From Taxillus chinensis (taxonomy: Eukaryota; Streptophyta; Magnoliopsida; Santalales; Loranthaceae): DNA of 64,000 bases. Positions 11,745 through 32,133 of this stretch are shown here, piece after piece; position 1 is the first letter of the stretch; every line of letters begins with the position of its first letter. A program made the translations under genes and the position numbers. The DNA is taken from NCBI GenBank assembly GCA_023512835.1, contig CM042087.1, forward strand, positions 42,340,017-42,404,016. Reading direction: 5' to 3'. A model generated the notes under the pieces. That model saw nothing but the letters and a program-made list of their open reading frames with translations. It had not been told where the DNA came from and searched no databases.

Positions 11745-13734
11745 ATCTTGTTACTCATTACCATTCATTACTCTCACCTACAGCTCATTAAGATTGCCCA
11801 TTCCTATCCATATTTCACCTATAAAAAAAATAGGTTATTTGGTTTGTAAGATTTAAATTAAGATTCGGGATGAATCATGAATATGATGGGCTAAGTTGTA
11901 GTTTGAAAAAAAGTTGTCTATATAATTATTTTTTAAAATATCTTTTAATTGAGTGAGCTTGATAATTATTCTTAAAAACATTTTTCATTTATTTTTTATT
12001 AACAAATTCAAAGTAAGTTTTGATATGAGACCTTTTTTTCCTCTTTTTCCATAATATTCCTTTTTTCTATTTTTTTAAAATTCAGTTTTAAAAAAATCAT
12101 TTTAAAGCACATTTTTTCTTAACAAATATTTGTTTTATAAAATCAGATCAAAACTCTATTTTAATAAATCAAAAAATAAAATAAAAAATCTACCGAAACA
12201 CCTCCTAAAATCAACTTTAGGGGAAGCCAAGTTTACATTTCTCATTTCTCATTTCTCATTTCTCCTATTACAAAGTTTAAAATAAATAAAATCTAAGATA
12301 ATGTTTTGGGAGCTTAGCTTATAATAGCATCTGTATTCATATTTAACTCTTCAAAATAAATAAAAGTATATATTTTTTATTTTAAAAATTCATTTTTAAA
12401 ATATATTTTCAGGCTTTCTACTTAACAATTTTATTTTAATATTTAATTAAAATATCATTTTAAGATAAAAGAATAAATAAAATGTTATTTAATAGTAAAT
12501 GTTAAATGTGAATTATTTTTATTTTTGTTTTTATTTGTTAAAATGTTATATGAAAATTCCGTTTACGAGTAGTATATAAATTGTGTAACTATTTGAAAAC
12601 TGAAAATATCGATAAGGCCATCTCCATCTCCTTTCTTTCGCAAATGGTGTCAAGACTAAGGTAGGAAATGGGCCAGATAGCCGGTCAGGGCCTGTGGGCC
12701 TGGCTTGTTCCTATATTAACAGGGGTGCTTATAGTATATCTATTTCAAAAACAGGTTTGGGCCTTTTCACAAAACATTTGGCCTGTAGATTGGTTCATAG
12801 TTTTTAAATAATATAAATATATTACATTTATAAATTTATTTTTTATATTAAAGTTAAAATAGTTTTTTATTGTTCAAAATATCCCAATTTTAAGTTACTT
12901 CAGCATTATGTTAGAAATTATTATTATTTGAATTATCCTAAGATTTATATTTCATTTATTGATGTGATAGAAGTAAAATATTTTATTCATATTATGATTT
13001 TTTAAATCCTTAGGTTGATTTGTCCATTTACAATATGGATCGTTTGTTTATGTATGGAATAAATCTCCTATCAACTACACATGATTCTAGAGAGATTGAA
13101 GTAGTGATTAATGCAAATATTCCACAACATTCAAAAAATAAGGTCATGGTTACTTCTGTTGAATGACTTAAAATTTTGGCTTTTCAAGAAACTAAAACAT
13201 ATTTATGATCAATGCTCAAGAATGGTCACATGATTTAAATATTTTTTCAATGAAAACTTTTACAATTGCATAATTACTCTACCAAATTAACTCATCCAAT
13301 CTCTTATGACACCAATAATAGATATTTCCCCCCTTGATAATTTTATTCTTTTATTCATTTTACCAGATGCTGTTGCAACATTTATTTCTATTCCAAAATA
13401 ACATTTATGCTCACTTTAGTCTAACAAACTATACCCAGGTTATAAAAATTTTAGGCAGGTGCGGCCTGTTTAGAACAAGACTTGGCCTATTTTCAATGTC
13501 AAACATGAGAGACATTGAGGGGTATACTTATTTGTCCCTTAGTTTTTTATAAATCAAAAACTACTTATAAAAACTACTTATACAAAATAGTTTTGTATAA
13601 ATCAAAAACAGCTTCCCCAAACAGTTCGAATATAAACTACTTATAAATCCAATAGGCTTCTCCAAACTCTCTATCACGCCTAGACACGTAACAAAAATTA
13701 GAACCACGAACAAACTATTCGAGTCTTCAACCAT

Positions 13735-15780
13735 TCAGAGAAGTGTTCTCAATTTCCTGTATTCATTGGCGCCCAAAAATGATGGCTTAATCTTCAGCCA
13801 ATCTGCAGGCCTTGGCATGATGATTGCAATGTATCCTTCACGATCAGCCTGCAATTCAGAATAAGAGTATAGATAAAAAGGGTGTTGGAATATTAACCCA
13901 TGCACCGTATTACAGTACATTCACTCTCATAGGCAAACATATGAAAAGAATAATTGCAACTCAGAACGTATGCACTGTTTCCACATAGCATTTACAATGA
14001 TTGAATGTAGATATTCCCAGAAAATATTTTCCAGGTCAGAAATTTTCTATGACAGATTTTATGCAAAATGGACATTCAAAATGGACAGTTTATTTTATGA
14101 AGAGGAGAGTTTATTGTCAATCAAAAGAGAAATAGGAAGTATTGTCTTGGTAATGCATTTGCTGCAACAAAATGAAGCCTCTTTTCATGAAAAGCAAAGC
14201 CTTAAAAATTAACAGCTTCTAGGGTAATATTTAATTAGCAGTCAAATTATAAACGTTCGAAGAGTATGTTTGATGGAAGCAAATTTATTATCTTGAACAA
14301 AGTGTTATAGCATAGAGCTAGTTCACACCTTGACCTTAGTGATCACTGGTCAGGGCAAAACAAGGAAACCGACCGGTGCCAAATCCACTTTATCTCATGC
14401 AGCCACTCATTGCAAAATCAAAAGCAGAACCAAGTTTCCCACCCACAGCACTGTTCATCACACTCTCAGCCACCATTGGTTCAATTTTTAAACAGCTCTC
14501 ACGGGCAACCGCTGATATAGAACTCATAAGATGCTTCCCACTATAGCAGCCAGCAGGTCACATTTAAAGGGAGTTCCCACATATAATCTCCCAATGACAT
14601 CATATACATGGACAACCGTTAAAAGTGGCATCTTAATCCAATTTTTGAACTCAGAAAAAACAAGAAACTTAAAGGCTTGTTTGGAATACAAGACTCAAAA
14701 CGTAATTTTATTTTAAAAAATAAAATCTGACCATCAAAATGTATTTGGTATATATGTTTTTTGAATAGTGTATTACACGATTTAAATAAAGTATTTATTT
14801 CTAAAAACATGTTTAAGTTCTTTAATTATTTTTAAATCTAAATTTAATTTTTTTATGAGACCCAATTTATTATTTGAGCCCATCACATTCTATTTTTTAA
14901 CAATTTGTGTGAGACCCATTTTTTTTTTTAAACTCTTTCTAAAACATATTCTTTGTCTTACTCAGAAAAATTTTCAGAATTCAAACTCTAATTTCAATAA
15001 AAATTCAAATCATAAAATCAAAATACAAAAACGAAAGCACAAACCAAACACCCCTTTCTATATCCTATTTGGCAAAGTCTTTTTTTTTTTAAAAACACGA
15101 TTGTTTTTAAAAACTATGGGCGCAAATGAAATTTCACCACTCATAAATACTTTTAAATTCATCAGGCTTACTGTTTTCAAAAATAATCCCGTTTTCAAAA
15201 ATAATACCATCTAACCAAACGGAGCCATGTTTATTGGTATGTTTTGGTCTTAAAATCATTTTATGTCTCTATATCAATGCCTAGTCAAAACATTTTTTTC
15301 ATTAATTAATTATAATCATAGCTAAGTTTACAAGCTATCTGACCCTAAATAATGCATGTTGATGGGCAAAACTCTGAATTCATGTCATACAAAAAAAAGG
15401 TTTTACGATTTACAAGTAATTGCTTCAAAATGTACCTGCTTTGAAATTATAATTGAATCATCAAGTATAAAAGGTTTATTTTAGAATGATCATAATTTCC
15501 ACTAATTTTAATTTGATGATAATAGTTCTAGCATAAGAAGGGGATTCCACGTCAGCAATTCAGTACATAGTGAAACCATGATAAATTATTTGTATATGGG
15601 GTTACTAGAAAATGGAAAAGTTTATTTCATATCGTAAAGCATTCTCACCGATGTATTAAGCAACCCAAAATCTTTTGTTAACCTATCATTCACTTCCAAC
15701 AATGATCCTCTGACACAGCACCTGCCAAGTGCCAGTAAAGCCTCTTAACTTGGCAGAAAAGAGCCAACAAAAACCTATTT

Positions 15781-15831
<51 letters not shown>

Positions 15832-17447
15832 GAGGGAATCCACCTTACAATATAGAAAGCGTCAGCAGTGTGTACTTTACATAAGGCCGAGTTGGACTCC
15901 AACAGTTGCGCATTCTGCATAAAAAAAACTCGACTCAAAATCCATCTCAATGGAAACACAATGCACTCCCTGGATAAAAAATGAAATCTCTCTGGACAAA
16001 GCATGATTATGAGATGAACGTTTTCTTATTTATGACATAACAATATATCCAATGTCCAATGATTGATCACATGCAGACTGGTTAAGTCCAATTGCTAAAT
16101 GGTGCAAAAACGGATATACCAAACAATCCAACAAAAAGAGCCTAATCTAATCTACAACATGCAAATCGGCTACAGAGGCTTAGTGCTAGGTCTAGAACAA
16201 TCCAAAACAAAATTTTGTTCTCAGTAATCTTTTCCATATGAAACTATTAATGTTTTAATGTGTAGGTTGAGTTATTGACTAATTTTCCAGGGAATCAGAT
16301 TGTAAGCATGGTATATGAATGTATCAATTCAAGGAGGACCTGCCGTGCACTGCCTTCAAGAGAAGCAAAGCAAAGCAAAGTCAATTCACCATCAAAACGC
16401 CAAATGCTACGGTCTGGTTAAAAATATTGGCTACAAATAGACAGCCTCAAATCCAAACCAGGACCTGAGATCATAAGCGTGGGAAAATAACGGCACATAA
16501 ATGCAATGAATAAAACACTGGGAACTTTGGTTGATGACGAAAATGCATGGGCATTGCTATAAAACGAAACCAGATGGCAGCACATGAAAAATCCTAACAA
16601 GAGAATAAACAACGCGCCGTTATGTCAAATTGTTTTTTTAGGGGTTCGTTCTTTGGAAGATACATATCATCAATAAAATAACCAAACAAGGCCACTGATA
16701 ATTAGGCAACTTTTTCATCAGAAAGCATACCTTTTTGCGCTTTCCAGAGACCTTAATCGCACTTCGATCAGACTTGCCAACATTGAAATCTACAGCTTGA
16801 ACTCCACCATCCTTTAGGGCCACATGGGTTGGAGCCAACCCAATCACGCACAATCTTCCATTGACAAATACAAAGGAAGCGAATCCAAATGAAATTTCTA
16901 GTTGGGTCAGTTTTAAACAACCGATACCAAAAAAAAAAAAAAAAAAATGATCATTTCTCAAAGCAACCATACCCGTTGGCATGGCGGTAAATGTACTGAT
17001 CATGTCCTGGCTTGAGAAAATCTGCGTCGCGAATTCTCAAACATGATCGGACGTAGTATTACATAATACATATCTTCTAAGCAACCAAACAGAAAGTTAG
17101 CTCGGATTGTAAGTGATAACTGGAAACGGACCTGGAGCGAAATAAGCGACGAAGTTGGATTCGACAGCGGAAGGTGGAACCGGAGGAAGATCGCGCGGAT
17201 CCGGGACCAGAAGCCGACGTAAGTCTTGGCCTTGTCCTACTTGCAGTCTCTCCTCTTCCGAATCTGACGATGGCGCGTTTTGGAGATTTGGGTTTTGGTC
17301 CGACTGAGGGTTGCAATGTTCCGGCATTGACATGGAAAGGTGATTTGGGGTTGGAGAGACGTGTGGAGACAACCCACAGTCGACGGCGGAGGGGCAGGCT
17401 GAGGTTGGTGGGAGTTGGGCCGGTCCGGACCCGTAGCTCTGCGCCAT
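13735..17447 (-). CDS. ABITRAM: ABITRAM/Simiate-like protein (actin-binding transcription modulator family)
   Basis: Six exons on the minus strand: 17447-17132, 17021-16973, 16854-16731, 15914-15844, 15721-15649 and 13848-13735. All phases join and introns are GT-AG, giving 248 aa. A low-complexity Pro/Ser-rich N terminus (exon 1) leads into the conserved core: FLKPGHDQYIYRHANG, LCVIGLAPTHVALKDGG, VDFNVGKSDRSAIKVSGKRK, NAQLLESNSALCKV, CCVRGSLLEVNDRL and DREGYIAIIMPRPADWLK. This is the plant form of the vertebrate Abitram (FAM206A) family, a small single-hybrid-motif-like fold; the animal protein binds actin and associates with nuclear speckles, and the plant role is not established. The ATG at 17447 is preferred; an in-frame ATG at 17477 would add ten residues. 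Intron 4 is only 122 nt and contains a microsatellite; intron 5 is about 1.8 kb and contains a transposon-like segment. It lies next to RPN3 on the same strand, about 2.3 kb downstream of RPN3's stop codon. Confidence 0.9.
14674..15226. mobile_element. Possible non-autonomous TIR element in ABITRAM intron 5
   Basis: The left end is ggcttgtttggaat and the reverse complement of the right end is ggctccgtttggttag, an imperfect inverted pair of about 14 bases. The interior is AT-rich without coding frames. No clean target-site duplication was found, so limits and class are tentative. Confidence 0.35.
15785..15832. repeat. (GT)n(GA)n compound microsatellite inside a 122-nt intron
   Basis: About 14 GT units followed by about 9 GA units fill close to 40% of ABITRAM intron 4 (15722-15843). 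In the transcript this reads as (CT)n(CA)n between donor and acceptor, a long pyrimidine-rich tract. Confidence 0.9.
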
Positions 17448-19718
17448 ATGGATGGACGGACAGCGGTGGGTCCACACCCAAAATTGTTTCCCTCTAACGG
17501 GGTTGGGTTGCTTTTTATCAAACTCAGATCAGTTTAAAACAAACATGTTTTTTATGTTCATGACCATGTCAATTACCCACCCGTTCCCGCTCTGGGCAGC
17601 CGTCACCCCAATACAGGGAGACCCAATATGAATATTTAGGCCCCGTTTGATTATTTTATTTTTAAAAATATAATTATTTTTAAAAATTATAAATTTAAAT
17701 AAATATATATCACTCATAAATATTAAAAAATTTATCTTATCTATTATTTTTAAAAATAATTATATTTTTAAAAATAATACATTCAAATCAAACAAGTCCT
17801 TTAAAAAACAAAACTTGTTTTCAAAAAAAAGTTTTTTAAAATATGCAAAAAATAGAAACCACTTTTGATGTTTTTATGTGTGGAAAATTATTTTCATCCC
17901 TGTATGAAAACTCAATATGAATATTGGTAATTGTATTTAAAAATAAAAATTTAAAAAATTATGTTTTTATATTTGGTGATTGATTTAAATTTTAGTTTTT
18001 AAAAATTGTTTTCAACCCCTCATTTTGTGAGTCATACCCTAGAGTGGCATTTCACACCATTGAGCCCTTTACTAACCAAAATCGCCATCACTGTCATTGA
18101 AATCTTATCAAGCTCCAATCCAAATCGTAGTATGCCTCCATTGCTCCTCATTGCTGTCGTCTAATGTTGTTGTCAAATTCAACCTCACCACTTTAGCGTG
18201 TCATTGTTATTGAGGCTCTTCTTAAAGCAGGCAATGGCATGTTGTGTTTTTTTGACTGTGCCCACCTAGGGGATGCGGTTCCAAGACGTTGTGGGTGCGA
18301 CAACCAACTCTAATGAGGGAAGAAGTTGCAAAGTAAGGAGCCATTAACAACAGAGATTTGCAACAAATAAAAATCGGAGGGTTGGCGGATGGTTTCTTAA
18401 TATATCTACATGACAGATGATTTGCTCATCAATTTGCAATAGAAGATAGAGAAAACTAAGAAAATAATATAATATTTGTGCAGTAAGTGAATAGTGACTA
18501 TTCAATTATGGAAAAACACTTTGTAATTTTTAAATATAGAGAGTGAGATGAAGAACTAACTGAAATTAAATTTTGACATTTGATTCTTTATTTGTGAATA
18601 ATAAGAAATTTGTTAGAGATGCTATAACATCTCTAAGTAGAAAAATAAAACAAAATATCAAGAAATATTACATATAAGTTACAAAATGTATTAAAAAAAC
18701 AAGAACATCCACATCATCCATGAAAATAATAAAAATAGAAGAAACTTGATTACTCATGCAAACCTTATTTGAATGACTCATTTAGTTTTGTTTTATTGAT
18801 CTTTACTTATCATCACCTCTTTTGTGTCATTTATATTGGGTTGTTATCTTTTTATTTGAAAAAAATTCATTTTTGGCCAACAACCGTGATAATGAGTTTG
18901 TTTAATAAATTAGTATTTCAAAAAATTAAAATTATTATTTAAATTTTAAAAATATTTCAAGAAAAGTATAAATGCCATACATGACAAACATATTTGGTGG
19001 TAAACCATCTATGAGGCCATTTTATTTTTTTTAACTCTTAGGGAGCAAATAATTTGACTTATGATTCTAAAAGCACTAACATAAACTATTTTCTTATTTT
19101 TAAAAAAAGTTAAAGATTTTAACTATTTTTTGTTAAAATATTATTTTTACTATTTCTTTACTTTCTTACTTTTTATTTTTTAATTATTATTTTTAATAAC
19201 TGTTCTTTTATAATTTAATAATAATATAAAGTGAATAATATTTGTCAATACATTAAAAATAATATATAAATCTTATAAAAAATTATTATAAAAATAGTTT
19301 TATAACATTTTTATTTTTTTTCTAAATAAAAGTGACTAATGTTTTAGTGGCTTTTAAAGTCGCTACTAGTTAAGACCACCACGGTCAACTTGGTGACCAC
19401 GACTCACACCATCCAGCATCGTCAAGAAAGCATATCCTCGGCTTATTGAGGAAACAGAAGGTAAATCGACCCAGAGGAAGACGGATTTTGCGAGCGGGGC
19501 GGATGAAAAATGCAAGTTACATAACAAATATAGTCTAAATAGGTAGTCAAAACAATAGCATTTCATCAACGTAAATAAAATATAGCAGCTGTTGTAAGAA
19601 GGGTGCTTCTGAAATTAACAATTAAAGTACACTGCAGCTGCTTCCCACCGGAAGAGTCAAGGAAGCATTACGCAATATAAAAGGGTTCCCTCAACAACAA
19701 ATGAGCTCAAATGGGGAA
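17448..19718. other. Intergenic between ABITRAM and RPN3
   Basis: It contains the ABITRAM upstream region with a MITE at 17639-17799 and then about 1.9 kb of AT-rich DNA in which no gene or element could be recognised. The final bases before 19719 are the probable RPN3 3' untranslated region. Confidence 0.5.
17639..17799. mobile_element. Tourist-like MITE upstream of ABITRAM
   Basis: The left end GGCCCCGTTTGATTATTTTA and the reverse complement of the right end GGACTTGTTTGATTTGAATG begin long inverted arms that continue through tatttttaaaaatata-type sequence, so most of the 161 bp can fold back. It is preceded by tta and followed by ttt, close to the 3-bp TTA/TAA duplication of PIF/Harbinger MITEs. 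It lies about 190 bp upstream of the ABITRAM start codon. Confidence 0.6.
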
Positions 19719-22700
19719 TTAGAAATCATCTTCTTCCTCCTCTGCAATATGCTTAGCAAGTTCTTGCTCCTGCTGCTGCCGCTCCCTCCTCTTCTCAGCA
19801 CTCTCCTTCTCCTTGTGGGCATTAGGTGGGAATCTCAACGCCCGAACCGCTTCATTGTGCATGTTAAGGCAGAACGCAATCCGGGAGTTAAATGCCATTT
19901 GGGGCTCATTTGTTGAGTAGATGTCTCCGGTTTCCTTTGACACCATCCACCCATTGACATGATCCAATGTCGCATCCACTGCACCATCACGTATGGCCTT
20001 GGCAACGATGCTTTCAGCATCAGCAACAGGATTTTGAGAAATCAACCTAAGTTTATCAGCCACGTCAGCCAGTGAAATGCGGGAGTAAGAAATACTGATA
20101 TTGCGCAATCCTGTCCTTATGACATTGTGCCGCAGCCTAACAATCAGATTGTGTGTTCCATCCGCACTGAAAGTGGCAGCAAATTTTTCTGCCACAGCGC
20201 GGAACAGCTCCAGGTCACCAATTCGAACAGCCTGAAACGTTTCACAACATAATGAGACAGCTGTAAATTTCAATCAACTGCAAGGTTGCCTGGCCACTTA
20301 CAAAGTAACAGTGCGTACCAGAAAGCTCAACTTTACTGAATGCAATATCAGACAATCATGTAAAAATAAAAATAAAAACTCGAATATAACAATTTAGTCT
20401 TACATTTGTAAGCTCGAAATATGGCCTCAAAGCCTTTTCCATCCCTTTCTGCATAAAGACTGTCCTTTCTGGTATCTCCCCCAGCAGTAGACGAACTATA
20501 ACAGCCCACTTGTTGCACTGGATTCGAAAGCCTCGAGCAGCAATAGGGGCTTTCCGAGCTGCCTGCAGAAGACTCTCTTTTGCATCAGTATATTCCAACT
20601 GGATTGTGCGGATCTTCCCGAGATAGAAGAGGTACCTACAGAACTGCAGGCACATAAAACGCTCAGATTAAAAAAAAAAAAAAAAAAAAGAAACCTTTGA
20701 CACGCCAATGATAGCTTTGCCAGGCAGAGATGGCCAGTAGAAATTAGGCAACAGAAACTAAACATGCAACGCATAAACCAAATGAAGACATTCAAAAAAA
20801 TCCATGAAGAACGACATTGTGCAGGAGATGATATACCCAACGACTTGGGTATTGCAGCACAATCATTAATATATTAAAAACCATTCTTGAATGAAAACAT
20901 CATTTTTGGAGATGACGGAAATCAGGTAACATAAATTGAACATTAGACACGTAAAGCAAATGAAGTCCTTCAAAGAAATCCAATAAGAAACCCATTATGT
21001 CGGAGATAACATATTCATCATTTCTGAGCATCTCAGGAAAATCACTAATATACTAAAACCTATTATCCAGTGAAAACATCACTGCACCTGTTGATTTGAG
21101 TGTGCCTCAAATCGAGGAGCTTTTGACCTCAGTTTCTCTGCCTGGTCATAGAGATTGTAGTGTAGGTAATTACGAAGTAGAAGGTTGAGAAGTGTTTCCT
21201 GCACCACAACATCACATGACATATGACTTCCAAAGTTCACATTGACTAGAGATAAAATTTCAACATGACTGGAAACAAACCTGGCCAAGCTCATCTCTTC
21301 GCAATGTAGCAATCCGATGCAAAGCAAGTAGATTACTGGATCAATAGCATAACAAATTAGAAAAAGAGGCAGCTTCAGAATAATGTAGTATCATGCTCAT
21401 CTAACAACTCCATTGTATATCTAGATAAGAGCATGCATCCACAATACAGAAATGAAGCCATATTCATAAACACAAAAAACAAACAAACTTAAGTGTGGAT
21501 CAGAAAGCCTTGGACAAAATTCCAGACCTGCATACAAACACACACATACATACAGATAAACTATAAAAGCTTACCCTCGAATCTGAGCAAGGTTTCCAGT
21601 AAGCTCATAGCTGTATGAGTAATAAAAGTACAACCTGGAAGCAAGAACATCAACAGTTCTCCTGTTAAGATTCTTTAGCCGAGCAATGCTTGCAGAGGAG
21701 CAAGCTTTAGCCTGAAAGAAAGATGACAACCAGAATTACATATGGCAACCTGACTTCAATACACCAAAGAGAATAGGAGAGAAGAGGTATTATTTTATAT
21801 TCACCAGACCTCATCATACAGTTTGTGATCAATCAGATAAAGCAACACAAGCAAGTAACAGTATATCTCAAGTTCTGGTAATGAATGCTTCACTGGAGCC
21901 TGACTAGCAGAGACTGCTGTGTCAACTTCCATGTCCTGCTCATCTCCCTATAACAAATAGAATCATAAAATTTAAATGTAATGAAATATTTTCCAAGAGA
22001 GATTAATGGATGAACAAAATTTACAAGTCATGAAATAAAGACTCTACAAACCTGCATTAACTAAAGATGCTATCTGTTCTAGCCAACAAGCCTTTTGAAC
22101 CGACAGAATTGAGTTCAATCCAACAGATAGAAATAAATTAGAGACCATAAGAATATTTATTAGGATATGTTTTCTTTTAATGAAAAATTGAGCCTAATTA
22201 TTCCTTGAGGATGAAATGAAAAAATGTTGCTTGGATTAACGATCGTGTAATTTTGATAGCTAAAAGGCTAAAAAGCATATACATTATACTGTGATATCAA
22301 AATTTCACAATATACAGAAAATAACTCAGTATCTCCTCTCGTGGGAAATGAATAAAACACCCCAGGTACTAGTTGTTTTGGCTTAAGGTCTGGTTCTGTG
22401 ACTCATGAATCATACTTTTGATGAAGCAAGCAACCTTTTTGATGCACCAATGGCCACATCTATATTGGGCTTTAAAACGAAAAAAAAATTAAAAAAACTT
22501 TTTAGTCCAAAATAACAGCAACTCATATGCGGTGTTTCTGTACAGATTGACCAAACATGCTTATGGAAAAATTCAGAAACTATAAATGTTGTGTTCCATT
22601 CCATCTACGGTTAATTGATTTCCTATACTAAAACCCAGATCAAAAAATGGGGGGGAAATCAAAAGAAGCAGAAACCTCAAAATTCACATACGAACCTTGG

Positions 22701-23067
22701 GAATATACTGGGACAATCGATTATGTGCCTCGGAAGCAGGAATAAGAAGCAGATCAATAAAGGCCGAAAGCACCGGCACGGTCAATTTTTGGCGCAACGC
22801 CATGGTAAGGCGGACAGCGCGGGCAACACGCCGCACTTCTTTGGTGTATGAACCTGACTCGATAAGCAATGCAATCTCCCTCAAATCTGGAAGAAACCCA
22901 AAAAACATTTAAATTCAAAAACAAAACAAACAAACAAACAGGCATAAGATACTAGGATTGATCACATAGAACTAGGATTTACTTTGTAAGGTCGTAGGAA
23001 CCGTGGCAGTAACGGTGTTGGAAGGAGGAGCTGGATGGTCCTTCATCTCAACGTCTTGTTGACTCAT
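19719..23067 (-). CDS. RPN3: 26S proteasome non-ATPase regulatory subunit 3 (RPN3/PSMD3)
   Basis: Eight exons on the minus strand: 23067-22983, 22886-22696, 21947-21810, 21711-21575, 21335-21281, 21198-21088, 20643-20404 and 20231-19719. All join in frame with GT-AG introns to give 489 aa, matching the usual 488 aa of plant RPN3. RPN3 is a lid subunit of the 19S regulatory particle and helps assemble the lid that deubiquitinates and feeds substrates to the 20S core. Landmarks are the acidic start [66 protein letters not shown], the PCI domain in the last two exons ([25 protein letters not shown]) and the acidic tail EEEEDDF. No frame break is seen. The closest Arabidopsis counterparts from memory are At1g20200 and At1g75990. 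Confidence 0.96.
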
Positions 23068-23707
23068 CTTGCACAAACCCTATCAAATCCGATTAGGGTA
23101 AGACAAAAGGAGGGTTCAGAAAACAACGCGATTGAGATAAAGAGAACGGTGAGGGTTGAGAATTGAGAATGTAGATCTCAACTCAGATACTGGACTCACT
23201 TGCGGGGTCGGGTGCCAGAGAGATTTAGGGTTCAGGTAGCTCCTTTGGCATCTGACGTTTCTTATTTGTCAAGTTTGAGAAATTATTGTTCGCGAAATTA
23301 AATTTTAAAATGAAGAACAACTCATGGGATTTTCTTTATTTTATTATTATCAGGAAAAAAAATGCCTTTGAATTGTTTTTTACAACTTTTACGGAGTATA
23401 TTTTAAATTTTTAAAAATAAATAAGTGAGCATATGAGCATATGGTGAAACTAATTTCTTTTCTTTTTTTATTTTACAAAGTAAAGAAAAAAATGCTTAAT
23501 TTTACTTTAAATTTTATCTATTTAATATTTTGCAACTGAATTAAACCTTTTTTTTATAAGGACCGATATTCAAACGGATGATTCAACTACATTTATATTA
23601 TGATATTATCTGTGTAATATATTTTTAAAAACACATCACTTCTGATATATCATCATCCGGCTATAAATCTAGTTAACCGGATACAAATATTTATTCTTTA
23701 TATATAT

Positions 23708-23746
<39 letters not shown>

Positions 23747-25606
23747 GTGACAATTTTATATACGTATAGATTATACAGTTAATTTATGCATGGGTAAAAT
23801 TATTGTCATTAAATTGATAGTAGTTTTTTATTATTTTATTTTTCACATCAGTCTAATAATAAGAGATGTTCCTATACAAATTGCATACATAATTTACCTG
23901 ACTTTTTCATTAAAACAAATGTGTCAAAATTACATAAAGAAATTATAAATATTTTCTTGGTCGAGTAAATTATAATGTTATATATATATATGGGTTACAC
24001 TCGTGGCTCATAACAATCATAAAGTCTAGCCGTTTTATAAATCAACTTTTTCATCTTTATTTTAAGGAGAAGAAATCCATCAGTCTATTCAATTAATTGT
24101 TTTTTTTTAAGTTCATAGTAAGTTACTGTTACCTTATATTTTTATTTTAAAAAAAACAGTTAAATTTGTAGTCTAGTACAATATCTGTATTTTTTAAATT
24201 ATTTTTTAGACTAATATTGTGCCATTATTTTAAATTATTTATTATTTAGTTTGTTTTCTCTAATTTCCATTGTAACTGTAATAAAAAACTTATATGGAGA
24301 GAGATGACAAAATTAACAATCAACATTATTATTATTACGAATTAAATTTGAGCTTCGCTTTATTTAGCAAAGACTTTTGATTTGAAACGAATATTTTTTT
24401 AATTAATCAATTGATACGCTGCCTTATAAATATTTTGCACCCTTTGAGATCACATTCGATGTTACTTTCTATCAATTTTTTTTCTATTATTCTTTGCAGT
24501 ATATGTTAGCCCTCACGTGAAGTATTTTGTTGTTACACCTTGTTGCATGGGGCTTTAAATGCAATTCCCTGTAAAAGGCAAAACCTTAATTCAATGTTGT
24601 CGTGTTGACTCGTGTCCCTCGTATCCTAAACCCTCCTAACGAATACATCAAGCGAGAGTGTTCAGATATATTTGATAACTCTGTTTTTTTTTTTTCTAAA
24701 TTTTTTGGTATCCCATAACAATTAATATATTTTATAAATATAAACAGAATAACCATTAGCTTTTATTCAAAAGCTAAAACATATTCCTAAAAAAAGTCTA
24801 AACAATTCGTACAAAGCAAAAATAAGCAAACTACGGTGGTACTTTTTTTCAAATTAACAAAATTCATTTCGAGTAACAGAGTTTCTATAATAATTTTTTT
24901 TATTTTAAAAAAAAATAAAAAATCATACTCAAAAATTTTACATTTATTATTTTATATAATTTATATCTCAAAAAATACTATTTACTTAATATAATTATAA
25001 AATTACATATAAAAATAATCATATTTTTTATAACTTTTACTTCGATATCATATTAAATTATTTAAAAATTATTATTAAATAAAAAATAATATAAATTATT
25101 ATTTCAATAATATAAAAAATAAATTAAAAAATTTATACTAAAAAAATAAAAATATTTACATCGATATAAAATTAGAGAATATTAAGCAAAAGCAGCTATG
25201 ACAGCTCTAAACTATTCCTATATGATTTTTATTTTTTCAGATCCGTTACCATTTATTTTTGAAGTAAAGTTCCCTGATCTTCCATCAACAACCCGCAATG
25301 CATTAAACCCTAGCATTGTTGCTTTAACTTTCCCCGTTATAGGCAGACAAAACCCAAAAATTTGATTTTTGACACACTGAACTCTTAGTAATTATTATTA
25401 TAAGCAATTCATTAGTTTTTGCTTCTTCTTCTTCTTCTAATTATTTTTTGGATTTCATATGCATTTGGATCACCAGAAAACCTGCAGGTGATGCAAAGTA
25501 CAGTATGAATTAAGCTTTAAAAAGGAAGATGATAGAACACTTCCGCAGTACAGCAACACCACTAGTAACATGACAGTTAGGGAGGAGCATATAGGACCCA
25601 ATATAT
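23068..25606. other. Intergenic between RPN3 and the CDPK gene
   Basis: About 150 bases next to RPN3 are its leader/promoter. The remainder is very AT-rich, with a (TA)n tract at about 23711-23742, and shows no coding frame, terminal repeat or RNA gene that could be recognised. The last 130 bases are the probable 3' untranslated region of the kinase gene. Confidence 0.5.
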
Positions 25607-32094
<6,488 letters not shown>

Positions 32095-32133
32095 CTTGTT
32101 AAACACGATTTATGTTATGGCCGGCGATGAAAG

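Larger units (their letters stand above)
7115..13734. other. Intergenic, repeat-bearing
   Basis: No gene found in 6.6 kb. Recognisable items, listed separately, are a dispersed plant repeat (8.1-8.35 kb), an (AT)n tract, a minisatellite (9.4-9.64 kb), a dispersed element (9.69-9.86 kb) and a hAT element (11.39-11.74 kb). The rest is AT-rich with decayed fragments, for example 12.66-13.53 kb, which has short motifs such as gggcctg and ggcctgtt but no coding frame. Confidence 0.5.

Noticed and set aside
17077..17521. Other long frames over ABITRAM exon 1 on both strands
   Set aside because: Only one minus frame joins the conserved downstream exons at valid splice sites.
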